Shown here piece after piece: positions 17,590-27,850 of a stretch of DNA of 64,000 nt. Position 1 is the stretch's first letter, and each line of letters opens with the position of its first letter. This DNA comes from Chryseobacterium luteum (lineage in GTDB: Bacteria > Bacteroidota > Bacteroidia > Flavobacteriales > Weeksellaceae), in contig NZ_JPRO01000003.1 of the NCBI RefSeq assembly GCF_000737785.1, forward strand, positions 124,001-188,000, given 5' to 3'. The position numbers were made by a program, and so were the translations under genes. The notes beneath the pieces are model-generated. The model worked only from the letters and a program-made list of their open reading frames with translations. It ran no database searches and was not told the origin of the DNA.

Positions 17590-19182
17590 ATGCACTCATT
17601 CCGAAATATAGGACTAAGAAGTTTTTTTATTTCCTTTGCCGTTTTTTTTACGGTGTGTTTATTATACTATATAAACTCGGTTTTAAAAACAGGAGGTCAT
17701 TATGTTTACCTTTTGGATGATGCTTATATTCATTTGGCTGTCGCGAAAAATTTCGCAATTCATCATGTCTGGGGAATTACGCAATATAAGTTTTCTTCCG
17801 CTTCTTCTTCGCCTTTATTTACATTTATTATCAGTGTTTTAATTAAAATAATTGGGAATAATGATCAGATTCCATTGTATTTTAATGCTGTTTTCAGTGT
17901 TGGGGTTATTTATTTTCTTACCCGATATTTTAGAGATATTTTTAATGATGTAAAAAAGACATTTTTAGCGGTAATCTTCACATTATTTTTCGCCGTTCTT
18001 CATTTACAGCTGCTGACCGGAATGGAGCATATCTTTCAGGTATTCCTTTTTGTAGTGAATGTCTTTTGTTTTCCCCGACGGGATAAAAATAAATTGGCAC
18101 TTGTTGGATTTTATGGGACTATTCTGCTGATGGGGCTTACACGTTTTGAAAGTATGTTTTATTTTGTAGTAATGGCTTTTGTTTTACTTTTACTTAAAAA
18201 AAGTAAGGACGCTGCTGGAGTGCTGCTGGCTGGTTTTATCCCGATTATTATTTTTTGTTATTTTAATAATCAGCAGGCTGGCTACTTCTTCCCAAATTCT
18301 GTGGTGGTTAAAGGAACAAAACTGAGTTTCGATTCACAATTCTTGATCCAGCTTAAAACCATTGTATTTGATAATTTTTTATTGAATATAAGCTTTTATA
18401 AAGTAGGCTTATTTCCTCTTTTATTATGTGCAATCTTTATAGGTAGAGATTTAAAAAGCAAAACGTTCCGGGAAGCTGTTGATAATAATTTTTTTCTTAT
18501 TGTATTTTCTTTAACTACGATCTGTCATTCCATGTTTGCAGATTTTAAAGGACTGTTTCGCTATGAGGCTTATCTTCTTGTGGGGCTTTCAATGGTGCTT
18601 ATTCCAAAAGTTAAAGATCTTTTCTGGGATTTTAAAAAGTATTGCAGAAAAGAAATTCTAATCAGTGTAGTGATTGTCCTGAATGGTCTCCTTTGGATTT
18701 ATAAAAGCTGGATCGCCCATAAGGTAATTGATAACGGAGGGAAAAATATTTATGAACAGCAGATACAGTCTGCGAGATTTTTACATACCTATTATAATAC
18801 ATCCAAAATAGTGGCTAATGATATTGGGGCGATTACCTACTATACAGATATCCATTTGTTAGATATTGTCGGTTTAGGTTCTAAAGAAACAATTGTTTTT
18901 AATGAAAATAGAAAAGCTTTTGATCATAATTTTGAAGATTTTCTTACCCGTTACTGTCTGAAAAACAAATACGAAATAGCAATGGTATATGATGGGTGGC
19001 TTCAGGGGCATATCCCAAAAAATTGGAAAAAAGCAGCTGTCCTGAAGATTGAAAATAAGGTAACTGTGGCCAGGCTGGAGGTGTCTGTATATTCTATCAA
19101 TAGAGATAATTTGCAGCTGCTCAAACAAAATATCAAAAATTTTAACTGGGATAAAAATGTAACTGTGATATTGATGGATTAA
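17590..19182 (+). CDS. Polytopic membrane protein, GT-C glycosyltransferase-like
   Basis: 530 residues, with about ten hydrophobic helices in the first 370 and a soluble C-terminal domain of about 150. After the first helix comes LDDAYIHLAVAKNF; an acidic pair in the first extracytoplasmic loop is the hallmark of GT-C-fold transferases that use lipid-linked sugars. No closer match is recognised, so acceptor and sugar are unknown. The ATG at 17590 is used; a TTG four codons upstream is also possible. Codon use is more AT-rich than the ribosomal genes next door. It has its own -7 element and is not part of a sugar cluster here. Confidence 0.7.
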   Translation: MHSFRNIGLRSFFISFAVFFTVCLLYYINSVLKTGGHYVYLLDDAYIHLAVAKNFAIHHVWGITQYKFSSASSSPLFTFIISVLIKIIGNNDQIPLYFNAVFSVGVIYFLTRYFRDIFNDVKKTFLAVIFTLFFAVLHLQLLTGMEHIFQVFLFVVNVFCFPRRDKNKLALVGFYGTILLMGLTRFESMFYFVVMAFVLLLLKKSKDAAGVLLAGFIPIIIFCYFNNQQAGYFFPNSVVVKGTKLSFDSQFLIQLKTIVFDNFLLNISFYKVGLFPLLLCAIFIGRDLKSKTFREAVDNNFFLIVFSLTTICHSMFADFKGLFRYEAYLLVGLSMVLIPKVKDLFWDFKKYCRKEILISVVIVLNGLLWIYKSWIAHKVIDNGGKNIYEQQIQSARFLHTYYNTSKIVANDIGAITYYTDIHLLDIVGLGSKETIVFNENRKAFDHNFEDFLTRYCLKNKYEIAMVYDGWLQGHIPKNWKKAAVLKIENKVTVARLEVSVYSINRDNLQLLKQNIKNFNWDKNVTVILMD

Positions 19183-19235
19183 CGTAACTGGCTGTTAATT
19201 AATTTTTAATAAGAAATGTTATTTACGGCTAAGTG

Positions 19236-19266
19236 TTTGTTAATTAAAAAAATATTCCTATTTTTG
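19236..19266 (+). promoter_or_regulatory. str operon promoter
   Basis: TTTG at 19236-19239 and TATTTTTG at 19259-19266 are separated by 19 bases, an excellent match to the Bacteroidota -33/-7 consensus. Transcription would start near 19273, 18 bases before rpsL. Confidence 0.75.
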
Positions 19267-19290
19267 CACCCTAAAATAAAAAGCAATTAA

Positions 19291-19704
19291 ATGCCTACTA
19301 TTCAACAATTAGTAAGAAAAGGAAGAGTCGCACTCACCAAGAAGAGTAAATCGGCTGCCCTTGATTCTTGTCCACAAAGACGAGGTGTATGTACGAGAGT
19401 ATATACTACCACTCCTAAGAAACCTAACTCTGCACTTAGAAAAGTTGCAAGGGTAAGACTTTCTAACGGGAAGGAAGTCAACGCCTACATCCCGGGCGAA
19501 GGACATAATCTTCAAGAGCACTCGATAGTATTGGTACGCGGCGGAAGGGTGAAAGACCTACCGGGAGTACGTTATCATATCGTAAGAGGAGCATTAGACA
19601 CTGCAGGTGTTAGCGGAAGAACGCAGAGAAGATCTAAGTATGGAGCTAAGAGACCAAAACCAGGTCAGGCAGCAGCTGCACCAGCTAAAGGAAAGAAAAA
19701 ATAA
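19291..19704 (+). CDS. rpsL: 30S ribosomal protein S12
   Basis: Decoding-centre protein of the small subunit and the classical streptomycin-resistance locus. 137 residues, slightly longer than E. coli because of an Ala/Pro/Lys tail. The conserved loop [19 protein letters not shown] (41-59) and the [10 protein letters not shown] segment are wild-type in appearance, with Lys at the usual streptomycin positions. First gene of a four-gene str operon, 18 bases after the predicted transcription start. Confidence 0.98.
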   Translation: MPTIQQLVRKGRVALTKKSKSAALDSCPQRRGVCTRVYTTTPKKPNSALRKVARVRLSNGKEVNAYIPGEGHNLQEHSIVLVRGGRVKDLPGVRYHIVRGALDTAGVSGRTQRRSKYGAKRPKPGQAAAAPAKGKKK

Positions 19705-19727
19705 TCATTAAATAAGGTACAGAAACA

Positions 19728-20204
19728 ATGAGAAAGACAAAAGCGAAAAAAAGACCGTTGTTACCAGATCCGAAATTTAATGATCAATTGGTAACTAGAT
19801 TCGTAAACAACTTGATGCAGGACGGTAAGAAGTCTATCGCATTCAAAATATTCTATGATGCATTAGATATCGTAGAAACTAAAAAAGGAGAAACTGAAAA
19901 GACAGCCCTTGAAATCTGGAAAGATGCATTAACTAACGTTATGCCTCACGTAGAAGTACGTTCCAGAAGAGTAGGTGGAGCTAACTTCCAGATTCCTATG
20001 CCAATCAGAGCTGACAGAAAAATTTCTATGGCAATGAAATGGTTAATTAGCTATTCTAAAAAGAGAAATGATAAGTCTATGGCTTTGAAACTGGCTAATG
20101 AAGTTGTAGCTGCTTCAAGAGAAGAAGGTGCTGCTTACAAGAAAAAATCTGATACTCACAAAATGGCGGAAGCTAACAAAGCTTTCTCACACTTCAAATT
20201 CTAA
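19728..20204 (+). CDS. rpsG: 30S ribosomal protein S7
   Basis: Primary 16S rRNA-binding protein that nucleates assembly of the small-subunit head. 158 residues, normal length. The MRKTKAKKR start and the [16 protein letters not shown] segment are typical. It follows rpsL by 23 bases and precedes fusA by six. In E. coli S7 represses this operon by binding the rpsL-rpsG spacer; here the spacer is too short for that structure. Confidence 0.98.
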   Translation: MRKTKAKKRPLLPDPKFNDQLVTRFVNNLMQDGKKSIAFKIFYDALDIVETKKGETEKTALEIWKDALTNVMPHVEVRSRRVGGANFQIPMPIRADRKISMAMKWLISYSKKRNDKSMALKLANEVVAASREEGAAYKKKSDTHKMAEANKAFSHFKF

Positions 20205-20210
20205 TTAGAA

Positions 20211-22328
20211 ATGAGTAGAGATCTTAAATTTACAAGAAATATTGGTATTGCTGCACACATTGATGCGGGAAAAACTACCACTACAGAAAGAATTTTATTC
20301 TATACAGGGGTAAACCACAAAATTGGAGAAGTTCACGATGGTGCTTCTACAATGGACTGGATGGAGCAGGAAGCAGAAAGAGGTATTACCATTACTTCTG
20401 CTGCAACTACTTGTTCTTGGAATTTTCCTACAGACCAAGGTAAGCCATTAGCTGAAACTAAGCCTTACCACTTCAACATCATTGATACACCAGGACACGT
20501 TGACTTTACAGTAGAAGTAAACAGATCTTTGAGAGTATTAGATGGTTTGGTATTCCTTTTCTCTGCAGTAGATGGCGTAGAGCCTCAGTCTGAAACAAAC
20601 TGGAGACTTGCTGACAACTATAAAGTGGCAAGAATGGGATTCGTAAACAAAATGGACCGTCAAGGTGCTGACTTCCTTAACGTGGTAAACCAGGTTAAGA
20701 CAATGTTAGGATCAAACGCAGTTCCAATCGTTTTACCAATCGGTGCTGAAGAAGATTTCAAAGGTGTTGTAGACTTAATTAAAAACAGAGCTATCGTTTG
20801 GGACGAAGCAGGACAAGGAGCTACTTTTGAAGTAGTGCCAATTCCTGAAGACATGAAAGCTGAAGTTCTGGAATACAGAGAAAAATTAGTAGAAGCTGTT
20901 GCTGACTACGATGATACTTTGATGGAGAAATTCTTCGAAGATCCGGATTCAATCTCTGAAGACGAAATCAACGAAGCTCTAAGAAAAGCTACTATTGATC
21001 TATCTATTATCCCAATGACTTGTGGTTCTTCATTCAAGAACAAAGGAGTACAGTTTATGTTGGATGCAGTATGTAAATACTTGCCTTCTCCATTGGATAA
21101 AGATGATATCAAAGGTACTGACCCAAGAACAGATCTTGATATTACAAGAAAACCATCTGTAGACGAGCCTTTCGCAGCTTTAGCTTTTAAGATTGCTACC
21201 GATCCTTTCGTGGGAAGATTAGCATTCTTCAGAGCATACTCTGGAAGATTAGATGCAGGTTCTTATATCCTGAACACCCGTTCAGGTGATAAAGAAAGAA
21301 TCTCCAGAATCTATCAGATGCACGCTAACAAGCAAAATCCTGTAGAATATATTGAAGCAGGAGATATTGGTGCAGCGGTAGGTTTTAAATCTATCAAAAC
21401 TGGTGATACAATGTGTGATGAGAAACACCCGATCGTTCTGGAATCGATGGTTTTCCCTGATCCGGTAATTGGTATCGCTGTTGAGCCTAAAACTAAGGCA
21501 GACCAGGATAAAATGGGTAACGCTCTGGCTAAATTAGCTGAAGAAGATCCTACTTTCCAGGTTAAAACTGACGAAGCTTCTGGTCAAACGATTATCTCAG
21601 GAATGGGTGAACTTCACCTTGACATTCTTGTAGATCGTATGAGAAGAGAATTCAAAGTAGAAGTAAACCAGGGTCAGCCTCAGGTAGAATACAAAGAAAA
21701 TCTTACAAGAGTTGCCCAGCACAGAGAAGTTTACAAAAAACAATCTGGTGGTAAAGGTAAATTTGCTGATATTGTATTTGAACTAGGACCAGCTGACGAA
21801 GGTAAAATAGGTTTAGAATTTATTAACGAGATCAAAGGTGGTAACGTTCCTAGAGAATTTGTTCCTGCTATTGAAAAAGGCTTTAAAGCTGCAATGAAAA
21901 ACGGTCCTTTGGCTGGTTTCGAAGTTGAAGGTATTAAAGTAGTTCTTAAAGACGGATCTTTCCACGCAGTGGATTCTGATGCACTTTCTTTTGAAATGGC
22001 AGCTAAATTAGGATTTAAAGAAGCGGGACGTGCTGCTAAGCCAGTAATTATGGAGCCTATTATGAAACTGGAGGTTGTAACTCCGGAAGAATATATGGGT
22101 AACATCATTGGTGACCTTAACAAGAGAAGAGGTACGATCAGTGGACAAGAAGAAAAGAACGGTGCCGTTGTGATCAAAGGTTCAGTTCCACTTTCTGAAA
22201 TGTTTGGTTATGTTACTACTCTAAGAACACTTTCATCAGGAAGAGCTACTTCTTCTATGGAATTGGAGAAGTACCAGGCGACTCCTCAAAACGTTGCTGA
22301 AGATATCATTGCTAAAGCAAAAGGTTAA
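20211..22328 (+). CDS. fusA: Translation elongation factor G
   Basis: GTPase that drives ribosomal translocation and, with RRF, recycling. 705 residues. The G domain carries the P-loop [12 protein letters not shown] (near 16-27), the DTPGHVDFT switch II motif and NKMDRQGAD; domains II-V follow in order and are complete, ending in the conserved [10 protein letters not shown] region. It lies six bases after rpsG and 17 before rpsJ. No tuf gene follows, as is usual in Bacteroidota, where EF-Tu is encoded elsewhere. Confidence 0.98.
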   Translation: MSRDLKFTRNIGIAAHIDAGKTTTTERILFYTGVNHKIGEVHDGASTMDWMEQEAERGITITSAATTCSWNFPTDQGKPLAETKPYHFNIIDTPGHVDFTVEVNRSLRVLDGLVFLFSAVDGVEPQSETNWRLADNYKVARMGFVNKMDRQGADFLNVVNQVKTMLGSNAVPIVLPIGAEEDFKGVVDLIKNRAIVWDEAGQGATFEVVPIPEDMKAEVLEYREKLVEAVADYDDTLMEKFFEDPDSISEDEINEALRKATIDLSIIPMTCGSSFKNKGVQFMLDAVCKYLPSPLDKDDIKGTDPRTDLDITRKPSVDEPFAALAFKIATDPFVGRLAFFRAYSGRLDAGSYILNTRSGDKERISRIYQMHANKQNPVEYIEAGDIGAAVGFKSIKTGDTMCDEKHPIVLESMVFPDPVIGIAVEPKTKADQDKMGNALAKLAEEDPTFQVKTDEASGQTIISGMGELHLDILVDRMRREFKVEVNQGQPQVEYKENLTRVAQHREVYKKQSGGKGKFADIVFELGPADEGKIGLEFINEIKGGNVPREFVPAIEKGFKAAMKNGPLAGFEVEGIKVVLKDGSFHAVDSDALSFEMAAKLGFKEAGRAAKPVIMEPIMKLEVVTPEEYMGNIIGDLNKRRGTISGQEEKNGAVVIKGSVPLSEMFGYVTTLRTLSSGRATSSMELEKYQATPQNVAEDIIAKAKG

Positions 22329-22345
22329 TTTTTTAAACTAAAGAA

Positions 22346-22651
22346 ATGTCACAAAGAATCAGAATAAAACTAAAATCTTACGATTACAACTTGGTAGACA
22401 AGTCTGCTGAGAAAATCGTAAAAACGGTAAAGGCTACTGGTGCTGTTGTAAACGGACCAATTCCATTGCCAACAAATAAGAGAATCTTCACTGTATTGAG
22501 ATCTCCGCACGTAAACAAGAAAGCAAGAGAGCAGTTCCAATTATCAGCTCACAAGAGACTGATGGATATCTACTCTTCTTCTTCTAAAACTGTTGATGCT
22601 CTAATGAAATTAGAGTTACCTTCAGGAGTTGACGTTGAAATTAAAGTGTGA
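22346..22651 (+). CDS. rpsJ: 30S ribosomal protein S10
   Basis: Small-subunit head protein, also NusE, which joins NusB and NusG in antitermination and transcription-translation coupling. 101 residues, complete ([15 protein letters not shown] at the start). It closes the str operon: a strong terminator lies 24 bases downstream, and rplC, its usual immediate neighbour, is 11 kb away. Confidence 0.98.
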   Translation: MSQRIRIKLKSYDYNLVDKSAEKIVKTVKATGAVVNGPIPLPTNKRIFTVLRSPHVNKKAREQFQLSAHKRLMDIYSSSSKTVDALMKLELPSGVDVEIKV

Positions 22652-22674
22652 TAATTTAATTATCATTATTATAG

Positions 22675-22704
22675 AATCCCTTTTCGAAAGAAAAGGGATT
22701 TTTT
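22675..22704 (+). terminator. str operon terminator
   Basis: Perfect 11-base stem AATCCCTTTTC / GAAAAGGGATT closed by a GAAA tetraloop and followed by six T. This separates rpsJ from everything downstream. Confidence 0.92.
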
Positions 22705-22838
22705 GTACACAGAAAATAATGTTCCCAGCGGAACGGATAAAGCAATAAATACTGTTATAATAACCGGTTAATTAAACCTCAAAACTTCTTTACTTCGGCG
22801 GAGTTTTTGATTGAACATTATTAGATTAAAATATAAAA

Positions 22839-23336
22839 ATGATAAATTCAGATAAAACTATTTTTGAAAAATTTTCAGATTGGGCAACGAAGTTTACGGG
22901 AAGTCCGTCTGCCTTTATTGGTGCGACTCTTATTGTTGTTATTTGGGCCGTTTCAGGGCCAATATTTAATTATTCCGAAACATGGCAGCTTGTTATTAAT
23001 ACCGGGACTACAATCATCACCTTTCTGATGGTTTTTCTCATTCAGAAATCGCAGAATAAAGATTCCAAAGCCATTCAGATAAAACTGAACGAGCTGATCG
23101 CCGCCAATGAAAAAGCCAGCAACAGGATTGTAGATATAGAAGATCTTACAGAAAAAGAATTGGATCAGTTACACTGCTATTACGAAAAGCTTTCAGATTT
23201 TGCCGAAAAAGACGAAGATATTCATACCTCACATTCCATAGATGCGGCCCTAAGAAATCAGAATTACAAACACGAATTCTTCAAGAAAAAACATGAAGAG
23301 TGGCTTCAGAAACAGCAACAAAAAAAGGAATCGTAA
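22839..23336 (+). CDS. Low-affinity iron permease family membrane protein
   Basis: 165 residues with two transmembrane helices at about 25-45 and 52-72 (FIGATLIVVIWAVSGP, FLMVFLIQKSQNKDSKAIQ) and a charged C-terminal helical domain. The pattern matches the small bacterial proteins grouped with the Fet4-type low-affinity iron permease family. Bacterial members have half the helices of the yeast protein and transport is not shown, so the functional name should be read loosely. It stands alone, convergent with the next gene, with a terminator overlapping its stop codon. Confidence 0.75.
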   Translation: MINSDKTIFEKFSDWATKFTGSPSAFIGATLIVVIWAVSGPIFNYSETWQLVINTGTTIITFLMVFLIQKSQNKDSKAIQIKLNELIAANEKASNRIVDIEDLTEKELDQLHCYYEKLSDFAEKDEDIHTSHSIDAALRNQNYKHEFFKKKHEEWLQKQQQKKES

Positions 23337-23349
23337 TGATTCCTTTTTT
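23321..23349. terminator. Bidirectional terminator overlapping a stop codon
   Basis: Perfect 12-base stem AAAAAAGGAATC / GATTCCTTTTTT with a five-base loop that includes part of the stop codon of the iron-permease-like gene. A and T runs on either side make it usable on both strands. Confidence 0.9.
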
Positions 23350-23367
23350 CTTTTATATGTATTACAA

Positions 23368-26091
23368 TTATTTTCTCAGGAAATACCCGAAATAGCTGCA
23401 GCTTCCTGACAGTCCTTTCATCGTTTCCGTATCTCCATACTGGGATTTCAGCTGGGCAAAATACGTTCTGTATTTCTGGTTTCGGATATTGTCCAGCTCA
23501 GTCTGGTGAGCCTGTTCCTTCTCAGAATACTGCGGATCTGAATAGTTTATACTGGTTGTGTTTTTAGCTTCGTACTGGTAATATTTACCCTGCTCTGCAC
23601 TGGCCATCTGGAAAAGCACTCTTGCCCTCTGTTCCTTGTCTTTCGAAAGCTTCAGGGTCTTTTGATAATAATTGATGGCAAGGTCAAAATTATCCGGTTC
23701 TATATAAGTGGTATAAAGGAAGTTCTTATAATAATACCTGTAAGGATTCTTTCTGTCCGTATTCCAGAAATCGTATTTTCCTCCGTTGCTGTTGTCTATA
23801 TCCATTACAAACAGCTGGCGGTAATAACCCAGACTGGAAGTGTTGTACAGTAAGTTCCCGATAAGCTGGCTGGCTTTGGCCGCCTTTTCATCCGTTCCTG
23901 TACTGATCTTTTTAAGCTGGATCAGGGCATCTGCCAGTTCCAGTTTATTCATGCTGTTTTTAATGAATGGGAATGCAGAATAATCTTCGGCTTCCATACT
24001 TTCCGTCTCCGGGCTGCCGAAACTTTCCCATACATTGTGTCCGAAAACAAGATTGGAAATGTCTCTGAACCCATTATATTCACCTGCTGCATATTGCTTC
24101 GGAGTGATTTTTTCGCCTTTATCCGTCCAGTCGTAATTCATTCTCGGAATTCCTGCAAATCCCTGTGCTTTTTCATAATAAGATTTGGCCTTTTCAAAGT
24201 CCGCCTGTTTCATGGCCCTGTCTCCGTAGATCATACTGAAGAACGCATCAATATTTCCTACATTATCCATATTCTTGGCGATGATCTGCTGTTCAAACTG
24301 AGTCTTGTCCGGCTTCCTGTAAAAGTCTTCAACACTTTTTACCAGACTTGAATTCGGGTTATACTGAAGATCCGAAAGCTTATTGTTCATCAGGAAAGAT
24401 TTTCCGTCTTCACCCTGCAGGAAATAACGGTTGGCAAGAACATCTTTAAGGAAATCTACCGTAGACGGAGTTTCGCCGTAATAATCGTAATCAGAAGCCG
24501 CAGTGCTGTCTTTCTTCACCTCTTTTTTTACAAAATAATCAGCATAGTCTTTCATCAGGTGATCCTCGAACTCAGCGTCGATCTTAGGATGTGAAACGAT
24601 ATCATTCAGAACTTTCATTCTTTTTATTTCTTCAAGATATTCCGGGTTGGTTGTTTTAATATCATCCAGAATTTCCGAACTTGCCTTATAGTCTTTTTTC
24701 AGAAACTTAAGATAGGCATCCGCGATCTGCCAGTATTCATCCTTAGATACTTTCCTGGTTTTCTCTGTGAATTTTTCCAGATCATCCAGATAATCTTTAG
24801 TCTTCTCATCATAGCCGTAGCTGGATTTGGTATAAAACGGGATTCTGTCCGGATTGTTCAGTAACTCATCATCGCTCAGGCTGTTTTTATCTCCGTTCGC
24901 ACTGTCAGATTTTGATCCTCCGAAAAGGTTTTTGAAGAATCTTACAATCTTCTGCCAGAACGAAAGCTTTTCTTCCTTTTTTACTTCTGCAGGTTCAGCC
25001 TTGGTATCCCTGGAAGTTTTGTCGTGATCATCGGCATTTCCTTTCTGCATGTACACATTGTCTGAAGCATCCGAAGTATAGTAATAGATCGGCAGATAAC
25101 TTCTTTCCAGCTCATTGATGCTTCTTACTGCCATTACTTTCAGGATCTCAGAATCAGGATTGATGTCGTACATCTTTTCCATGATAGGAATAGGATTGGT
25201 AAAACCCTCATAGCCCAATAAGAAATAAGCCATGTTCTTTTCATCATTAGTGTTTGCTCTCTTCATAATATTGCTGAAAGAAGCCGTATCCGAAAGCTTC
25301 ATCGAAACAAAAGCAGATTCCTTACGGTCTTTGCTGTTCATGAAAACCTGGAAAAAGTTCCAGTTCGCATCACTGTTCATCTCCTTTCCTCTCTGGGCAC
25401 CTGCAAGCTGATCCAGCGCCATAAAATACACCGTACCTTTCTGCCTGATCGGTTCTATATAAGTTTTGAAAGCCTCCAGAGCAGCATCATAGTTTCTGGT
25501 GTAATGATTGAAACGTACCAGCTGATATCCGTATCGCTGTTTGATCTCCGGATTTCTTGCCGCATTGTATAAAGAAGTCAGTGCATTGACTGTTTTACCA
25601 TAATCAATAGAAGTGGCATTGATATTCTTTGAAGGTCCGCCGTAAAATGAGTCCGGGCTTTCAATATAGTTAATGCTCATATAAGGTTCCAGATACTTGG
25701 CTTCAATTAAATAATCAATGCCTTCTCTGTATTTCTGATAGAATCCCGCACCCAGCTTCTGCAACAGCGGATTGGTTGGTTGTCCGTTTTTCAGGGCATT
25801 AAGATCATTCATGCTGATCTTGTACACCAGGTTTTCCGTTTCTGCATAGTTCAGCTGATTATTGAAAAACCTTTTCCATGTTTCAATATTATCATCAGGA
25901 ATCTGCATCCCTTTATAATCACCATAAAACCTGTTGGAATACGTCAGAAGGAAAGGTAAATAGGATTTATCTTTTATAATGCTCTGCGTAAACAGGTTGA
26001 AATATTCATAATCGGGATCTGACCACGCACAGGCATCAGATTTTGTGTAGAAAAGCGACAGAACCGCCAGTGAAAGAATATACTTTTTCAT
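23368..26091 (-). CDS. Large exported protein with TPR-like helical repeats, unknown function
   Basis: 907 residues from the ATG at 26091 (MKKYILSLAVLS), which begins a signal peptide ending near KSDA; the longer frame adds 12 residues with no signal features. The mature part is rich in Tyr, Asp, Lys and Asn and contains several helical-hairpin segments of the TPR type (for example around ADFEKAKSYYEKAQ and NYYQKTLKLSKDKEQRARVL). A hydrophobic/basic patch (SFWQKIVRFFKNLFGG) near the middle could be membrane-interacting. No enzyme motif found. It is monocistronic, ends at a shared terminator, and could be a scaffold at the cell surface. Confidence 0.75.
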   Translation of the reverse strand: MKKYILSLAVLSLFYTKSDACAWSDPDYEYFNLFTQSIIKDKSYLPFLLTYSNRFYGDYKGMQIPDDNIETWKRFFNNQLNYAETENLVYKISMNDLNALKNGQPTNPLLQKLGAGFYQKYREGIDYLIEAKYLEPYMSINYIESPDSFYGGPSKNINATSIDYGKTVNALTSLYNAARNPEIKQRYGYQLVRFNHYTRNYDAALEAFKTYIEPIRQKGTVYFMALDQLAGAQRGKEMNSDANWNFFQVFMNSKDRKESAFVSMKLSDTASFSNIMKRANTNDEKNMAYFLLGYEGFTNPIPIMEKMYDINPDSEILKVMAVRSINELERSYLPIYYYTSDASDNVYMQKGNADDHDKTSRDTKAEPAEVKKEEKLSFWQKIVRFFKNLFGGSKSDSANGDKNSLSDDELLNNPDRIPFYTKSSYGYDEKTKDYLDDLEKFTEKTRKVSKDEYWQIADAYLKFLKKDYKASSEILDDIKTTNPEYLEEIKRMKVLNDIVSHPKIDAEFEDHLMKDYADYFVKKEVKKDSTAASDYDYYGETPSTVDFLKDVLANRYFLQGEDGKSFLMNNKLSDLQYNPNSSLVKSVEDFYRKPDKTQFEQQIIAKNMDNVGNIDAFFSMIYGDRAMKQADFEKAKSYYEKAQGFAGIPRMNYDWTDKGEKITPKQYAAGEYNGFRDISNLVFGHNVWESFGSPETESMEAEDYSAFPFIKNSMNKLELADALIQLKKISTGTDEKAAKASQLIGNLLYNTSSLGYYRQLFVMDIDNSNGGKYDFWNTDRKNPYRYYYKNFLYTTYIEPDNFDLAINYYQKTLKLSKDKEQRARVLFQMASAEQGKYYQYEAKNTTSINYSDPQYSEKEQAHQTELDNIRNQKYRTYFAQLKSQYGDTETMKGLSGSCSYFGYFLRK

Positions 26092-26212
26092 ATAGATGAT
26101 GGGTGTTTTTTTATAATTAATGATCAATCAGTCTGAAGGGTTTAATTGTCTTCGTGTATTTCAACAGGATTTAAAATTTCTTTAATGTACTCAATCTATA
26201 GAAGATAAAACT

Positions 26213-27184
26213 TTAAAAAGTCCGGTTACTTACAAATTTACTATCTAATTGATAATAAATTACATTAAAATCCGGTAATTTTTTCTCTAGAAAACGAATG
26301 ACGTCTTTCAGCTGTTCCTGCGATATTTCTTCTACTTTTATCCTGAAGCCTTTGCTTAGAAAACTTCCGAAATAGAAACCGTCCTTGATAATTTCAACCT
26401 CATGATCCGAGATCTTTTTAAATGCGGGGTTTTCAAGGTCTTTTCCGGATAGGGCATTAATCAGTTTGTGCTTTTCAAGGTGATTGGTGACAATTCCCCA
26501 GGAATAAATCGGCAGTGCAACTTCAATTTTTTTAACAGGATAATCTTCCAGTTTTGAAAGATAGCTCTTTAAAACCGTCACATCCAGAATGGAATTTTTA
26601 TTGGAATTTTCCAGTGGCGAGGAAGTGGAGTAGCACATCAGGTAAACCTTTTCTACAGGTGGAATTCCTGTTTGGCTTTTATCTTTAACCTGATGAAGAC
26701 GAAGCGTACAGGTAATCTCTTTTCCGGAAATTCTTTTCAGCTCCTTTAAAAATTTAAAATAATCATCCCTGGTTCCCACCGTCCAGTCACAGTCGATCTG
26801 AATTTCATTGTTTATCTTTAACCCATATTCTTTGGCTTTCTTCTGAACGAGATCATGAATGTTTTTTGCAAGAAACCTGATCTCTTCCGCTGAAATATGA
26901 TACATAGACTGGTTTGTAATGAAAACAGTAGGGACAATCTGCTTCCCGGTCTGGAAACTCTTGTCTTTAGTGATAACTGCCACCGGCTGAAATTTCCCAT
27001 CGACTTTGTCTATGTCAAAAAATCTTGTGTACACATAAGGAACAGAGGCCTGATCCAACGCTTTTTTCTCTTCCTGATCCAGCCTAAGCTGGGTTTTCCA
27101 ATAATAAAAAGTATAAGGGTGATTCTTTTTCCCGCTGCATGAAACAACAAGAAGGAGAATGAATAGCGCCTGCAGTGTCCTCAT
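26213..27184 (-). CDS. Conserved Bacteroidota lipoprotein, unknown function
   Basis: 323 residues. Signal sequence with lipobox VVSC (Cys16). The body starts with YYWKTQLRLDQEEKKAL and contains a DCDWTVGTRDDYFKFLK segment and LMCYSTSSP, a pattern that suggests a TIM-barrel glycosidase-like fold, with Asp132-Asp134 in a strand-end position. I cannot name a reaction. It overlaps the stop of the upstream gene by one base (TAATG), so the two are translated together. Confidence 0.7.
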   Translation of the reverse strand: MRTLQALFILLLVVSCSGKKNHPYTFYYWKTQLRLDQEEKKALDQASVPYVYTRFFDIDKVDGKFQPVAVITKDKSFQTGKQIVPTVFITNQSMYHISAEEIRFLAKNIHDLVQKKAKEYGLKINNEIQIDCDWTVGTRDDYFKFLKELKRISGKEITCTLRLHQVKDKSQTGIPPVEKVYLMCYSTSSPLENSNKNSILDVTVLKSYLSKLEDYPVKKIEVALPIYSWGIVTNHLEKHKLINALSGKDLENPAFKKISDHEVEIIKDGFYFGSFLSKGFRIKVEEISQEQLKDVIRFLEKKLPDFNVIYYQLDSKFVSNRTF

Positions 27185-27600
27185 TACTTATACAGTTTGC
27201 TTTCGCAGGTGCAGGTGTCATTGGCTGCGCTTTCCATTGCAGAACAGCAGTCTTCGGATTTCAGGATGTTTCCGTCTTTGTCTGTAAGATAGATATTATC
27301 CCTGTCGAATTTTACGTAAAAATTTTCGCCGTTTTTTTTGAAAGCTACCTTCATTACTTTGGAATTGTATTTTCCGGCATTTACTTCCTCGGACGTTTCT
27401 GTTCCGTCCGCCTGGTTGACCTGAACGAACCCGAAAGAGACATCGCCGTTTTTTTTCAGATCCAGATAATAGGAAGGGGTTCCCGTTCCACTGAATCCTT
27501 CCATGATGTTAAAACTCCTATGGCCCGCAAATGGTGCTTTTGTCTGGGCAAAAGATAATACGCTGATGCATAAGATCACTAAGCTGAAAATTTTTTTCAT
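27184..27600 (-). CDS. Small exported protein of unknown function
   Basis: 138 residues with a signal peptide (1-18, ending SFA). The mature part is beta-rich and ends in a cysteine-containing tail with Cys-Cys and CTCE, so disulfides are likely. No family recognised. It is the first gene of a two-gene unit with the downstream lipoprotein. Confidence 0.7.
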   Translation of the reverse strand: MKKIFSLVILCISVLSFAQTKAPFAGHRSFNIMEGFSGTGTPSYYLDLKKNGDVSFGFVQVNQADGTETSEEVNAGKYNSKVMKVAFKKNGENFYVKFDRDNIYLTDKDGNILKSEDCCSAMESAANDTCTCESKLYK

Positions 27601-27801
27601 ATATATTTTTTCAAAAGTAAAAATATTTAAGCAAAAACTAAACCGTAAAAAACCGGTGATTGCCCGTTTGAGGTAATTTCTGTAAACGAATTAAAATTTT
27701 TGTAGTTAATAAAGATACAATGATATTTATGAATCTTAATGGTTTAACAATTGTTCAGATAGATCCCGGAAATTAAAATATGGAGATTAACACAAAAACA
27801 G

Positions 27802-27828
27802 AAAACCACTCCGGATGGGAATGGTTTT
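27802..27828 (-). terminator. Terminator of the glycerol operon
   Basis: Stem AAAACCATTCC / GGAGTGGTTTT on the minus strand with one G-U pair and a five-base loop, followed by CTGTTTTTG. It lies about 22 bases beyond the last glp-operon gene. Confidence 0.65.
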
Positions 27829-27850
27829 ATATCATTCAATTAAATTCAGA

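Noticed and set aside
22785..22815. Possible hairpin AAAACTTC...GGAGTTTT before the iron-permease-like gene
   Set aside because: Stem of seven to eight bases with a long loop, placed before a gene start; not convincing as a terminator or riboswitch.
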